A DNA stretch of 17,803 nt from Lentisphaeria bacterium (GCA_023145395.1 JAGLDW010000088.1:1-17803), one strand, 5' to 3'; shown: positions 7,389 to 14,976, counted from the stretch's first letter. The notes: generated by a model from the letters alone, not told the origin. Program-made: numbers and translations.

Positions 7389-7410
7389 TTCTGGTTCACC
7401 ACAACCAGAA
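7389..7410. promoter_or_regulatory. 8-bp inverted repeat upstream of the Ntn hydrolase, possible operator
   Basis: TTCTGGTT and AACCAGAA are perfect inverted arms around a 6-bp centre, about 70 bp upstream of the hydrolase start. The arrangement fits a dimeric regulator site, but no clear -35/-10 pair was found next to it. The surrounding gap 7323-7575 holds nothing else I can support beyond a CGGCCG/CGGCCG stem near 7464-7483 that might end the transcript of the gene at 7576. Confidence 0.3.
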
Positions 7411-7575
7411 CACCAAAGCTTCGCGATGTCCACCCGCAGTGAACTCTACACTACACGCCTAGAGCGGCCGCGTCCCCTCGGCCGTCTGTTGCGGGGCGTG
7501 CCGAACCGTCCCGATCCGGGCAAAGGGTGCGGGCGTTCTTCCTCCAGTGCCCGGCTGTGCTCCAGGCGCGATGGC

Positions 7576-8292
7576 TCAGTGGCTGTCGGCTGGAGAAGCA
7601 TTGAGCAGAGGGAGAAATTTGCGCTGATTAGACGCTCCGCTCAAGCAGGCATCTCGGATCTGGGAAAGGATGAGCTGGTGGGTTGCACACGCTTCTTGAA
7701 GCTGTTGCACGAACCACTCGCTCCTCAGTCTGCGCTTGCGGAGGCGGACGCCGAGAAGTACCCCGCTGACGAGTCCCGTCACGCAGCAACCGGAGAGTAC
7801 GGGGAATGCTGCTTGGTCCGGTGCGTTGGATAGGAACAGCAGGAGCGATGACACCAATCCCAGCACAAGCCCGCAGGTCCCCCCGACAATGGCGCCCGGC
7901 AACATACCCGCACCCGCCTCGCGGAATGGCATGCGGTGGGCGTGGTGCTCGATGCCTCTCAACAATGCTCGCAGTTCGGCATCGCTGTGTTCCGTTCGGG
8001 GATCGATGCGTCCGAGTTCCGGATTGGTGCGATCCACCAGAGCCTGCAGATCATCTTCCGCTTCCCATTCCCGGTGGAGCTCCGGTCTTACGGGGTGAAG
8101 GTACTCGTTGCGGCAGAAACCGCAGCGCAACAACCAGCCTTGCCGCTCATACCAGTTCTCCCCCATATCGTCCCACCGGTGCTGGCAGTCCAGCACGCGG
8201 ATCGGCTGCACACACTTGCAGTCAGGGCACTCTCTTGCGGTCCAACCTTCAAAGATGGTCGCGATATCGATGTCCGTGTCGGGAATCCACAT
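7576..8292 (-). CDS. Orphan zinc-ribbon protein with two membrane segments
   Basis: A 238-aa protein I do not recognise. The N-terminal 65 residues form a likely zinc ribbon with CPDC (C22, C25) and CGFC (C57, C60). Residues 70-125 are charged and probably helical. Two glycine-rich membrane segments follow, about 131-154 and 163-183, with a basic RLRKRRLR stretch directly after them that should face the cytoplasm, then a short soluble tail. The two segments show small-xxx-small spacing suited to tight helix packing. The start at 8292 is preferred over an in-frame start at 8421 because the domain begins there and a GGAAGAAAG element lies just upstream. With a promoter at 8363-8391 the leader would be about 64 nt. 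It stands alone, oriented away from galM. A membrane-anchored adaptor is possible; no function is assigned. Confidence 0.7.
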   Translation of the reverse strand: MWIPDTDIDIATIFEGWTARECPDCKCVQPIRVLDCQHRWDDMGENWYERQGWLLRCGFCRNEYLHPVRPELHREWEAEDDLQALVDRTNPELGRIDPRTEHSDAELRALLRGIEHHAHRMPFREAGAGMLPGAIVGGTCGLVLGLVSSLLLFLSNAPDQAAFPVLSGCCVTGLVSGVLLGVRLRKRRLRSEWFVQQLQEACATHQLILSQIRDACLSGASNQRKFLPLLNASPADSH

Positions 8293-8362
8293 CGGCTTTC
8301 TTCCAGAATCTGTGGGTGGATCGCCAGCGGAAGTTCTGTCAGCGAGAACCTTCGGAGAAACA

Positions 8363-8391
8363 ACCATCCTTCGTTGCCACGCTTCTGTCAA
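8363..8391 (-). promoter_or_regulatory. Sigma70-type promoter for the zinc-ribbon membrane protein
   Basis: On the minus strand, TTGACA (8391-8386), a 17-bp spacer and GATGGT (8368-8363). The transcript would begin near 8356, about 64 nt before the ATG at 8292. Placing transcription start here also supports 8292 over 8421 as the translation start, since 8421 would lie upstream of the promoter. Confidence 0.5.
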
Positions 8392-8392
8392 G

Positions 8393-8651
8393 TGGATTTC
8401 CGGCATAACACCGGGGCGCATGGCCCCGTTCGGCCTTGGGCGCCTATTTCAGCTTCCACTTGACATCCGCTGGCGGGTCGAGGTCGGAGGTCCTGCGGTC
8501 AAGGGACACAAGTACCTATCCCCTCTGCTCTCATGCGCCTCGCCCACAAGGTCGAGCTGGAATCGGGGTGTCGTCCGTGGTATGATTGCGCTACAGTTCC
8601 GACACGTTTTTGCAGCAGCGCCTTCACAATGGACATGGGAGACAGGACAGC
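8393..8651. other. Divergent intergenic region upstream of galM
   Basis: This part of the gap between the divergent genes holds no gene. Visible elements are a hairpin CGGGGC/GCCCCG near 8412-8428, a REP-like imperfect palindrome GGGACA...TATCCC (8503-8522), and a TATGAT at 8581-8586 that could be the galM -10. The sequence 17-18 bp upstream of it (CTGGAA) is a poor -35, so galM's promoter remains uncertain. Confidence 0.5.
8581..8586 (+). promoter_or_regulatory. Possible -10 element for galM
   Basis: TATGAT matches 5 of 6 bases of the -10 consensus and lies 66 bp before the galM ATG. No good -35 accompanies it (CTGGAA or TGGAAT at 17-18 bp). Confidence 0.3.
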
Positions 8652-9689
8652 ATGAGCATCGAGCGGCAATCCTATGGTGTGACCCCGGACGGACGGAAAG
8701 TGGATGTGTACACAATGGTGAATGCGAACGGCGTGGGCGCGTCCGTCATCACCTACGGTGCGATTCTTGTTTCGCTTGAGGCGCCGGATCGGGATGGTGT
8801 CATCGCGGATGTCACGCTCGGTTTCGACGACCTGGATGGCTATGCGGGGAAGCATCCGTATTTTGGCGCGACCGTCGGGCGTTTCGCCAACCGGATCGCG
8901 AAGGCGACCTTCGCGCTGGACGGAGTTGAGTACAAACTGGCGGCGAATGATGGCGAAAACCATCTGCATGGGGGGCAGAAGGGATTCGACAAGGAAGTGT
9001 GGGAGGCCGAACCCTTCGAGAAGGACGGTGCGTGCGGAGTCGTGTTATGCCGCACTAGCGTGGACGGCGAGGAGAACTATCCCGGCACTCTGCGGACTAC
9101 TGCCACCTACACGCTGACGGCGGATGACGGATTGCACATCGTATACGAAGCGGTCACGGACAAGCCGACGCCCCTGAACATGACAAACCACGCCTACTTC
9201 AACCTGGATGGCGGCGTGGACATTATCGACCATGTCGTGCAGATCTTCGCCTCCAGCTACACGCCGGTGAACGATGCTCTCATCCCGACTGGCGAAGTGC
9301 TTCCTGTGGCCGGCACGCCACTCGATTTCACGGTGCCGCATGCGATCCGCGAACGCATTGGCCAGGTGCCCGCGGGATACGATCACAGCTTCGTGCTCGA
9401 CAAGACGCCCGGAGAACTGGCGTTGGCGGCGAGGGTCGTCGGCCCGAAAAGTGGACGCGTTCTGGAAGTGCTCACCACCGAGCCCGCAACGCAGCTCTAC
9501 ACTGGCAATTTCCTCGATGGAACCCTCGCCGGGAAAGCGGGTTGCGCCTATCTGCAAAATGGGGGTTTCTGCCTAGAGCCGCAGAAGTATCCGGACTCAC
9601 CCAATCAGCCCGATTTCCCGAGCTGCATCCTGCGCCCCGGAGAGACCTACCGCCACGAGATCGTCTTCCGGATGAGCGTGACACCGTAG
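8652..9689 (+). CDS. galM: Aldose 1-epimerase (galactose mutarotase)
   Basis: Interconverts alpha and beta anomers of galactose, glucose and related sugars in the cytoplasm, feeding free sugars released by glycosidases into catabolism. The 345-aa length fits the family. Key residues are present: R81 in GRFANRIA, H106 in HLHGG, catalytic-acid H180 in NHAYFNL, D244 in GYDHSF and general-base E309 in CLEPQKYPDSPNQP. The ATG at 8652 is chosen because family alignment begins there and AGGA lies just upstream; an upstream TTG at 8586 would add 22 residues that do not look conserved. It is transcribed alone, away from the zinc-ribbon gene. It fits functionally with the two large glycosidases nearby, though it is in neither transcription unit. 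Confidence 0.96.
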   Translation: MSIERQSYGVTPDGRKVDVYTMVNANGVGASVITYGAILVSLEAPDRDGVIADVTLGFDDLDGYAGKHPYFGATVGRFANRIAKATFALDGVEYKLAANDGENHLHGGQKGFDKEVWEAEPFEKDGACGVVLCRTSVDGEENYPGTLRTTATYTLTADDGLHIVYEAVTDKPTPLNMTNHAYFNLDGGVDIIDHVVQIFASSYTPVNDALIPTGEVLPVAGTPLDFTVPHAIRERIGQVPAGYDHSFVLDKTPGELALAARVVGPKSGRVLEVLTTEPATQLYTGNFLDGTLAGKAGCAYLQNGGFCLEPQKYPDSPNQPDFPSCILRPGETYRHEIVFRMSVTP

Positions 9690-9705
9690 CAGAGGGGAAC
9701 CGCTT

Positions 9706-9820
9706 GGGTACGCCACCGCCGGGTTTATCCCGGTGGAGCGATGATTGGGTGGGTGGAGACTTGCGGTGCCTCTCCCCCCATCATCGCTCCACTGCCGCAA
9801 GGGGCAGTGGTGGCGTGCCC
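9706..9820. repeat. 115-bp cloverleaf-like palindromic element
   Basis: An outer stem pairs 9706-9717 (GGGTACGCCACC) with 9809-9820 (11 Watson-Crick pairs and one wobble). Inside are three arms: CCGGG/CCCGG with loop TTTAT (9719-9733), a perfect 12-bp stem TGGAGCGATGAT with 9780-9791, partly extended inward, and CTGCC/GGCAG (9792-9807). It begins 16 bp after the galM stop, so it may stop transcription or protect the mRNA 3' end. There is no U-run, and no target duplication is visible. It is far too long and wrongly proportioned for a tRNA. Confidence 0.75.
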
Positions 9821-9879
9821 GAGTAAAGAATCCGCGAACCACCTACGGAACTGACATGCGCCCGTCGTGGCTCCGCCAG

Positions 9880-9908
9880 TTGACACATTGCCGCCTACAC
9901 TCTATTGT
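9880..9908 (+). promoter_or_regulatory. vapBC promoter
   Basis: A perfect -35 TTGACA (9880-9885), a 17-bp spacer and -10 TATTGT (9903-9908, 4 of 6). The transcript would start near 9915, about 113 nt before the vapB ATG, and would carry the 17-bp inverted repeat in its leader. Confidence 0.65.
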
Positions 9909-9912
9909 GTAG
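9895..9912. promoter_or_regulatory. Operator-like palindrome over the vapBC -10
   Basis: CTACAC and GTGTAG form a perfect inverted repeat with a 6-bp centre that overlaps the -10 hexamer. Toxin-antitoxin operons are usually repressed by antitoxin binding such a site, so this is a natural VapB or VapBC target; the binding itself is inferred. Confidence 0.5.
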
Positions 9913-9926
9913 CTGGATGTGTGCCC

Positions 9927-9982
9927 GTGCTGTGTCCCAGAAACAGCGACAACATTTCACGGCTATTTCTGGGACACAGCAC
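9927..9982. repeat. Perfect 17-bp inverted repeat in the vapBC leader
   Basis: GTGCTGTGTCCCAGAAA (9927-9943) is the exact reverse complement of 9966-9982, with a 22-bp centre that pairs partly further in. It would fold as a strong hairpin in the vapBC transcript. It has the form of a REP-type or tiny MITE element. No flanking duplication is visible and no U-run follows, so it is not a classical terminator. Confidence 0.8.
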
Positions 9983-10027
9983 TAGTGAGTGTGGGGTCGT
10001 TTTACAGGGCGTAGGCAGGAGAATCCG

Positions 10028-10225
10028 ATGGCCACAAATCTCGCCATAGATATAGAACTGCTTGAGGAAGCTCGGGAAGTGGGACATCTCCGGACAAAGA
10101 AGGAGACTGTCAACTTGGCGCTCAAGGAGTTTGTGAACCGCCGGAAACAGCTTGGGATCATTGAACTTTTCGGTTCAATGGATCCGGATTCCAGCTATGA
10201 CTACAAGGAGTCCAGGCGTCGATGA
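10028..10225 (+). CDS. vapB: VapB-type antitoxin
   Basis: A 65-aa antitoxin of a type II toxin-antitoxin pair. The sequence follows the short VapB pattern closely: an N-terminal DNA-binding part (MATNLAIDIELLEEAREVG), TKKETVNLALKEFV, and a C-terminal toxin-binding tail with ELFGSMDPDSSYDYK. It neutralises the VapC nuclease and normally represses its own operon. The ATG at 10028 has AGGAG 7 bases upstream; an earlier in-frame ATG at 9989 would lack this. Its TGA overlaps the vapC ATG (ATGA), the usual coupling that keeps antitoxin in excess. A sigma70 promoter and an operator-like palindrome lie about 115-150 bp upstream. Confidence 0.93.
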   Translation: MATNLAIDIELLEEAREVGHLRTKKETVNLALKEFVNRRKQLGIIELFGSMDPDSSYDYKESRRR

Positions 10226-10626
10226 AAGTCATAGTCGATACCGTTGTCTGGTCCTTGGCTCTCCGGCGAACCGACCCCGATGAGGATGTGTGCCGTGAAC
10301 TGACCTCCTTGGTGGAGGAGCAGCGCATTCTCCTCCTGGGCCCGATCCGGCAGGAGATCTTGTCGGGGTATTCGGAGCAAGCGCATTTCGCGCGTCTTCG
10401 GGACAAGCTGAGTTTCTTTGAGAACGAACCAATCCTGGATGACGACTATGTTCGAGCTGCAGAATATCACAACACTTGCCGACGTCTGGGAATCCAGGGA
10501 TCGCACACTGACTATCTGATTTGCTCCTCGGCTTTTCGCCTGCGAGCTCTCATCTACACTCGGGACAACGACTTCCAGCACTATGCGAGAGTCCTCCCAA
10601 TCTCCCTATACGAGGAGAGAGGTTAG
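10222..10626 (+). CDS. vapC: VapC-type PIN-domain ribonuclease toxin
   Basis: A 134-aa PIN-domain toxin; VapC enzymes are Mg2+-dependent RNases that cut tRNA or rRNA when freed from VapB. The acidic active-site residues are all in place: D6 in VIVDTVVWSLALRR, E45 in GPIRQEILSG, D97 in GSHTDYLICSSA, and D115/D117 in YTRDNDFQHY. Length is typical and there is no sign of decay. Translation is coupled to vapB by a 4-bp overlap. The RNA target cannot be read from sequence. Confidence 0.95.
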   Translation: MKVIVDTVVWSLALRRTDPDEDVCRELTSLVEEQRILLLGPIRQEILSGYSEQAHFARLRDKLSFFENEPILDDDYVRAAEYHNTCRRLGIQGSHTDYLICSSAFRLRALIYTRDNDFQHYARVLPISLYEERG

Positions 10627-10887
10627 ACTTGCTCTGGTGAACCAGCGCAATGCGAGGGGCGTTTTCGCAATGTGCGGGATTCGGTGCTCCGCGCCAGCGG
10701 CGGGCACCGTTTCCGGGCACGGAGAGCCGGGCGATCAGCCCGGCGCGTGCCTGGGAACTTTACTGTGGGGTCCGGGGAGTCACGACTTCCCGGCGGGGTT
10801 CGGGGCAGCGGCCGGCGGGGGCGTGGGGGTGGTCCCCCACATCGCATTGCCTTGTGTCGGCTCAGCGTGAACATTGTGGAGAATCCT
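10627..10887. other. GC-rich spacer with three successive stem-loops
   Basis: Between vapC and the large glycosidase gene lie three strong hairpins: GCCGGGC/GCCCGGC (10726-10744), CCGGGGAGT/ACTTCCCGG (10772-10793, 8 of 9 pairs) and GTGGGGG/CCCCCAC (10823-10840). None is followed by a clean T-run. The glycosidase frame stays open backwards through this segment, but the reading is Arg/Gly-rich low-complexity sequence and not protein-like. The spacer probably ends the vapBC transcript or forms a structured leader. Confidence 0.55.
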
Positions 10888-13800
10888 GTGAAACAACGTT
10901 TGTTTGCCTACGTCCTTCTCTGCACGGCATCGCTTCTTGCGCAGCAGGGGGAGCTCTTGAAGAACCCCGGTTTCGACCAGGACGTGGACGGGGATGGGTT
11001 GCCGGATCACTGGAGCGCGTCCTCCGAGCGTGTGCTCTGGCGCGAGCTTGTGTACATGAGTCACAACTACGCCATCACGTCCAAATCGCCGACGTACGTG
11101 CTCGCGACGCAGGATCTCACGCTGAAGAAGGGTGCCACCTACACCCTGGTCATGCGGTGCCGGGCTGCCGAGGGAGGGCTGGCCGGCGCGCTGATCGTGC
11201 ACGGCGAGACGAAGCCGAAGCAGGAGATGTCGCTGCTTTGGAACGTACGCGCCGACAATGAATTTCACGAGTACATGCGCACCTTCAAGGCACCCAACCC
11301 TGTGGCTCGCCTCTATCTCTACAATGTGGCCAAGAGCAAGGGCACGGTGACCTACGACCGAGTGTCGCTTCGCGAGGGCGGCCCCGACCGGGTGTTCGTG
11401 ACGCAACTGAGTTTCAAGGAAATCGACACGCCGATCGAGCCCCCGCTGGAGAATCCGCACATCGACTGGGCGAGCCCGTTGGCTGGCGGTGCTCTGAAGG
11501 CGTTCATCACCATCCGCAATTTCCGCTGCCAGCGACAGGTGGTGGAACTGCAGCAGCGTCTCGAAACCGATGCGGACATCGTGCACACGGGCTACGTGGG
11601 GGAGGCGTGTGTGTCCGAGACGGGATTGCGCGCGACGAAACGGCTGAGAGAGTCGTACTACGAAGTGTACGTGGTGCCGAGTCGGGTCACACCGCTGCTG
11701 GCAAAGACGATCCGCGCACGCGTGGAAGCGGGCGCCGGACTTGTGGTGGTGGAGGGATTTGGGCAGATTCGGGCATTCATGAAAGCGGATGCATTGACGG
11801 ATGCTCCGGATGGGCACCCTCTGCGCGACGTATATCCCGACGCGCTGATGCCAGAGCGGATCTATGACGGCGTTCGCATCGGCAAGCTTGGCAAGGGACG
11901 GGTGGTTCGGCTGTCGTTCCCGACCAGCAAGGGGCGCGTGTGGGGATTGCTGCCCGTGGGTGGAGGCCCGGAGGTGTACATTGACCGTCAGGTTCGCTAT
12001 TGGGAATGGTGGGAGGCGTTGCTGGCGCAGGCGATGCGCTGGGCGGCCCGTGGCGCCCCATCCGCCCGCATCGCCCAGGCGGAGGCCGACGGCTCGCAGG
12101 TGGTGATCTCCGTGACGGATGCGCCCGCTGGCGCTCGGTTGCGGGTGATTCTGCGGAGTTCGCGGGAAGTGCGCCACGGAGAGCCCGACGCGCGGTTGGC
12201 GCCGCAGACGCTTGCACTGGACACCGTAGGACGGGCGAGCATCCCAATCCCCGCGAACTTTCCCGCCGGCGCCGCAGTTCTCGACGCGGTTCTTCTCGAT
12301 GCCAAAGGCCGGTCCGTGACGTGGCGCAGCTTTGCCGTCGAACGCTCTGCAAGCGTCTCGTTGTCCGCGCTGATGGTGACTCCGGTCTCGTGCGCGAAAG
12401 GGCAGACTGTGAAGGTGACCGCGCAGGTTCAGGGAAAGGCCTGTGCTCTGCGGTTGCGCGTTGTGGACGCCCGCGGGCGGTTGCTGTTGCTTCGAACGCG
12501 CCCCTGCTCCGTCGCGACGGAGGAACGCGAGGAATCGTTCGAGTTCTCTCTGGACGCTCCGCTCTGCGTGCATCACACCGTGGAATTGCGCGCGTTGGTG
12601 GGGGATGTGGAGCAGGACCGAGTGCTTGCCTCGCTCTACGTGCCCGAGGTGGGGCGTGCGCTGGCTTTGGACGACTTCACGGTGATGCCGTGGTCGCCAG
12701 GCATGTCGCATCCGATGATCGCCGCCCAGTATTCGCGGATGACGCAGGCGCTGGGTTTGAATGCGGAGTTCGCACACACGGCGCCGCACATCTCCGCGCG
12801 CGGTGTTCTTGGCGCGGGCTATATCGGTGGCATGGGTATGTTTCGCGAGAAGAAAAAATCCACCGACGGCGTGCGGCGACGCTGTCTGCACGATCCCGAA
12901 GTGATCGCGAAAATGGAGTCGCTGCCGCGCGAGCGGGCGGCTGCGCAGCGGGACGGGGGATACTTCGCCGTGGGCATCACCGATGAAGCGTTTCTCAGTT
13001 CTCGCCACGAGCGCAACGAACTGTGTTTCTCCGAGCACACGCAAGCAGCCTATCGGGAGTGGCTGAAGGGGCAATATGGTACGCTCGACCGTCTCAACGC
13101 GCAATGGGACAGTGCCTTTGCAGACTGGGAGGAAATCCGCGGAGTCCGCACGGAGGACGTGCGCGGAAAGGACAATTTCAGCCCGTTCGTGGATTTTCGG
13201 ACCTTCATGACCGACACCTGGGTGTCCGCGTGTCGTCGGGTGACGACCGCCTACCATGTCGCCGCGCCGGAAATCCCGGTCGGACACACCAACACATTCG
13301 GTGCAAATCCCTTCAACGGAAACGACTACTGGAAGCTGGCGACCAAGACGGGATTCGGCTGGGGGCAGGAATATTCCGAGGCGATCAAGAACAGTGGTCA
13401 CAAGGCCGTGTTCGATCTCTGGCGCAGCTTTGTTGAGACGCCCGAGGCGCGAGCCTCGCGGGGGAGCGATGCCCCGTTTTTCAACTACGGCTGGATCGGC
13501 TATGCGCATCGGCCGGAGGCGGCGCAGTACGAGCCGTGGTGGCTGGCGTTGCATGGTGCCAGGGGATTGAGCTACTACGCGACCAATGCGGTGGCTGCGG
13601 AGCGTGGTGTGTCCTGGGCACTGGTGCATCCTCGAATGAGCCGCACCCCCTTCTCACTGGCTGTGACCGATGCATTGGCCGATCTGCGCACAGGCTGTGG
13701 GAAACTGTTCATGGAATACGAGCGTGAGCGTCCCCGCATCGCGCTGCTGTGGTCCCACGCCTCCATGCTCGTTGCCTGGTGCGAATCGTCGGCGACGGAG

Positions 13801-14976
13801 CCCGTTCCTGACGAGGGCGAGGGTACGGATAGCTACGGACGGTACTTCCGGTCTGCCCTGGACATTCGCCAGCATCTCAACGAACTGCAGTTCGACTATG
13901 TCCATCTCGCCCCCGAGCAGTTGGGGCAGGAAGATCTGGTCACGCGACAGCCGCTGCTCTTCCTGCCGTTCACTATGGCCGTCTCCTCGCGGACCGTGGA
14001 GGCGTTGCTCGCCTATGTTCGCGCGGGTGGCACGCTTGTGGGGGACCTGCGATGCCTGCGCACGGACGAACATGGCCGCATTGACGAGAAATCGACTACC
14101 CTGAGAACGCTGTTTGGCGTGGAGCGTCCGGACGGCGCCCCAGTCGTGTACGGTCCGAGCCGGATCCGCTTTACAGGAATGCGGGAGGGCATTGGGGAAA
14201 AGGAAGGGGAGGCGCCGGTGATCGGAAGGGAGACGTTGCGGCCGGCTGGCGCCGACGCGCTGGCGACACACACGACGGGGGAGGGCGCGTTGTTCACGCG
14301 TCGGCTGGGGAAGGGGCGCACCGTGTATCTGAACTTTGCCCTGCCACAATACGATAGTGCCACTCGCAGGCTCGTCGGGCAGCTTTGCACGGCGGCCGGT
14401 CTATCGCGGGAGGTGACGGTGGAGGCGGTGGACGGAGATGCGCCGCCTCGCGCGTACGAGCGCACCACATTCCGCCGCGGCGCGATTGCAGTGCATGCGT
14501 TCATCCGTGACTTCCGACGCTGCGAGGACAGTGATCCGGTGGAGATTCGGTTCGGCGGTGAGGCGCATCTGTACGATGTGCGGGGGAAGCGGTACGTGGG
14601 ACGAACTTCGACCGTGCGCACCACGCTTTCTCCCGGACGCACGGCTGTGTATGCGGCGCTGCCATACCGGGCGAATGCTCTAGTTGTGGGCGCCCCGAAG
14701 AGTGTGGAGAGGGGTGGAACGGCAAGAGTGGCGCTGGCAATTCGCGCAGGGGAGGGCGTCACGCTTGGAGACCATGTTGTGCACGTGCGGTTTGTCGGTC
14801 CGGACGGCGCGGACGTGTCCCACTACACGCGGAATACGATTCTCTCCGGAGGAAGCGGCGAGCTGGTCGTTCCCATTGCCCTGAACGAGGCGGAAGGTCG
14901 CTGGCGCGTGCTGGCGCGAGACGTGCTGACGGGCTTGTCCGGCACCGCCGAGTTCCTAGTGCATGGGACTGATTAG
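10888..14976 (+). CDS. Very large secreted GH42-like glycosidase
   Basis: A 1362-aa exported protein. The GTG start at 10888 has GGAG 7-8 bases upstream and begins a clean signal peptide (KQR, then a hydrophobic core, cleavage near LLAQ). Residues 22-158 are a carbohydrate-binding-like jelly roll opening with NPGFDQDVDGDGLPD. About 160-600 are beta-rich and alpha/beta linker domains. About 600-930 form a GH42 beta-galactosidase-like barrel: E700 in VGITDEAF is the likely acid/base, and the stretch from CFSEHTQAAYREWL to LNAQWDSAFADWEEI is a family signature. About 950-1190 match the GH42 trimerisation (glutamine-amidotransferase-like) domain, with LLFLPFTMAVSS and AYVRAGGTLVGDLR. An Ig-like tail ends the protein. 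A nucleophile cannot be assigned securely (E828 in GWGQEYSEA is a candidate). The typical GH42 enzyme is about 680 aa, so this is roughly twice as long. The TAG overlaps the converging reductase gene by 4 bp. Confidence 0.88.
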   Translation: MKQRLFAYVLLCTASLLAQQGELLKNPGFDQDVDGDGLPDHWSASSERVLWRELVYMSHNYAITSKSPTYVLATQDLTLKKGATYTLVMRCRAAEGGLAGALIVHGETKPKQEMSLLWNVRADNEFHEYMRTFKAPNPVARLYLYNVAKSKGTVTYDRVSLREGGPDRVFVTQLSFKEIDTPIEPPLENPHIDWASPLAGGALKAFITIRNFRCQRQVVELQQRLETDADIVHTGYVGEACVSETGLRATKRLRESYYEVYVVPSRVTPLLAKTIRARVEAGAGLVVVEGFGQIRAFMKADALTDAPDGHPLRDVYPDALMPERIYDGVRIGKLGKGRVVRLSFPTSKGRVWGLLPVGGGPEVYIDRQVRYWEWWEALLAQAMRWAARGAPSARIAQAEADGSQVVISVTDAPAGARLRVILRSSREVRHGEPDARLAPQTLALDTVGRASIPIPANFPAGAAVLDAVLLDAKGRSVTWRSFAVERSASVSLSALMVTPVSCAKGQTVKVTAQVQGKACALRLRVVDARGRLLLLRTRPCSVATEEREESFEFSLDAPLCVHHTVELRALVGDVEQDRVLASLYVPEVGRALALDDFTVMPWSPGMSHPMIAAQYSRMTQALGLNAEFAHTAPHISARGVLGAGYIGGMGMFREKKKSTDGVRRRCLHDPEVIAKMESLPRERAAAQRDGGYFAVGITDEAFLSSRHERNELCFSEHTQAAYREWLKGQYGTLDRLNAQWDSAFADWEEIRGVRTEDVRGKDNFSPFVDFRTFMTDTWVSACRRVTTAYHVAAPEIPVGHTNTFGANPFNGNDYWKLATKTGFGWGQEYSEAIKNSGHKAVFDLWRSFVETPEARASRGSDAPFFNYGWIGYAHRPEAAQYEPWWLALHGARGLSYYATNAVAAERGVSWALVHPRMSRTPFSLAVTDALADLRTGCGKLFMEYERERPRIALLWSHASMLVAWCESSATEPVPDEGEGTDSYGRYFRSALDIRQHLNELQFDYVHLAPEQLGQEDLVTRQPLLFLPFTMAVSSRTVEALLAYVRAGGTLVGDLRCLRTDEHGRIDEKSTTLRTLFGVERPDGAPVVYGPSRIRFTGMREGIGEKEGEAPVIGRETLRPAGADALATHTTGEGALFTRRLGKGRTVYLNFALPQYDSATRRLVGQLCTAAGLSREVTVEAVDGDAPPRAYERTTFRRGAIAVHAFIRDFRRCEDSDPVEIRFGGEAHLYDVRGKRYVGRTSTVRTTLSPGRTAVYAALPYRANALVVGAPKSVERGGTARVALAIRAGEGVTLGDHVVHVRFVGPDGADVSHYTRNTILSGGSGELVVPIALNEAEGRWRVLARDVLTGLSGTAEFLVHGTD

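Larger units (their letters stand above)
9690..10027. other. Intergenic stretch between galM and vapB rich in palindromes
   Basis: This 338-bp gap contains no gene but holds, in order, a cloverleaf-like element (9706-9820), a 16-bp word (9843-9858) repeated inverted at 5995-6010, the vapBC promoter with an operator-like palindrome (9880-9912), a perfect 17-bp inverted repeat (9927-9982), and the vapB Shine-Dalgarno AGGAG at about 10016-10020. Confidence 0.8.

Noticed and set aside
7426..7833. 135-codon plus-strand frame
   Set aside because: It overlaps the zinc-ribbon gene in antisense and shows no protein-like features.
8460..8465. TTGACA as -35 of galM
   Set aside because: At 17 bp downstream there is GTCGGA, not a usable -10, and the site is about 190 bp from the start codon.
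9706..9820. tRNA gene
   Set aside because: The fold has a cloverleaf outline, but at 115 bp with a 12-bp outer stem and no anticodon-arm or T-loop consensus it is not a tRNA.
9927..9982. Rho-independent terminator
   Set aside because: The stem is strong, but no T-run follows on either strand, and it lies inside the predicted vapBC leader.
10672..10887. N-terminal extension of the 1362-aa glycosidase
   Set aside because: The frame is open, but it reads as Arg/Gly-rich low-complexity sequence through three hairpins; the GTG at 10888 has a Shine-Dalgarno and begins a signal peptide.
10780..13629. 949-codon open frame on the minus strand, antisense to the GH42-like gene
   Set aside because: His/Arg/Pro-rich sequence with no recognisable fold; the plus-strand reading has a signal peptide and GH42 signatures.
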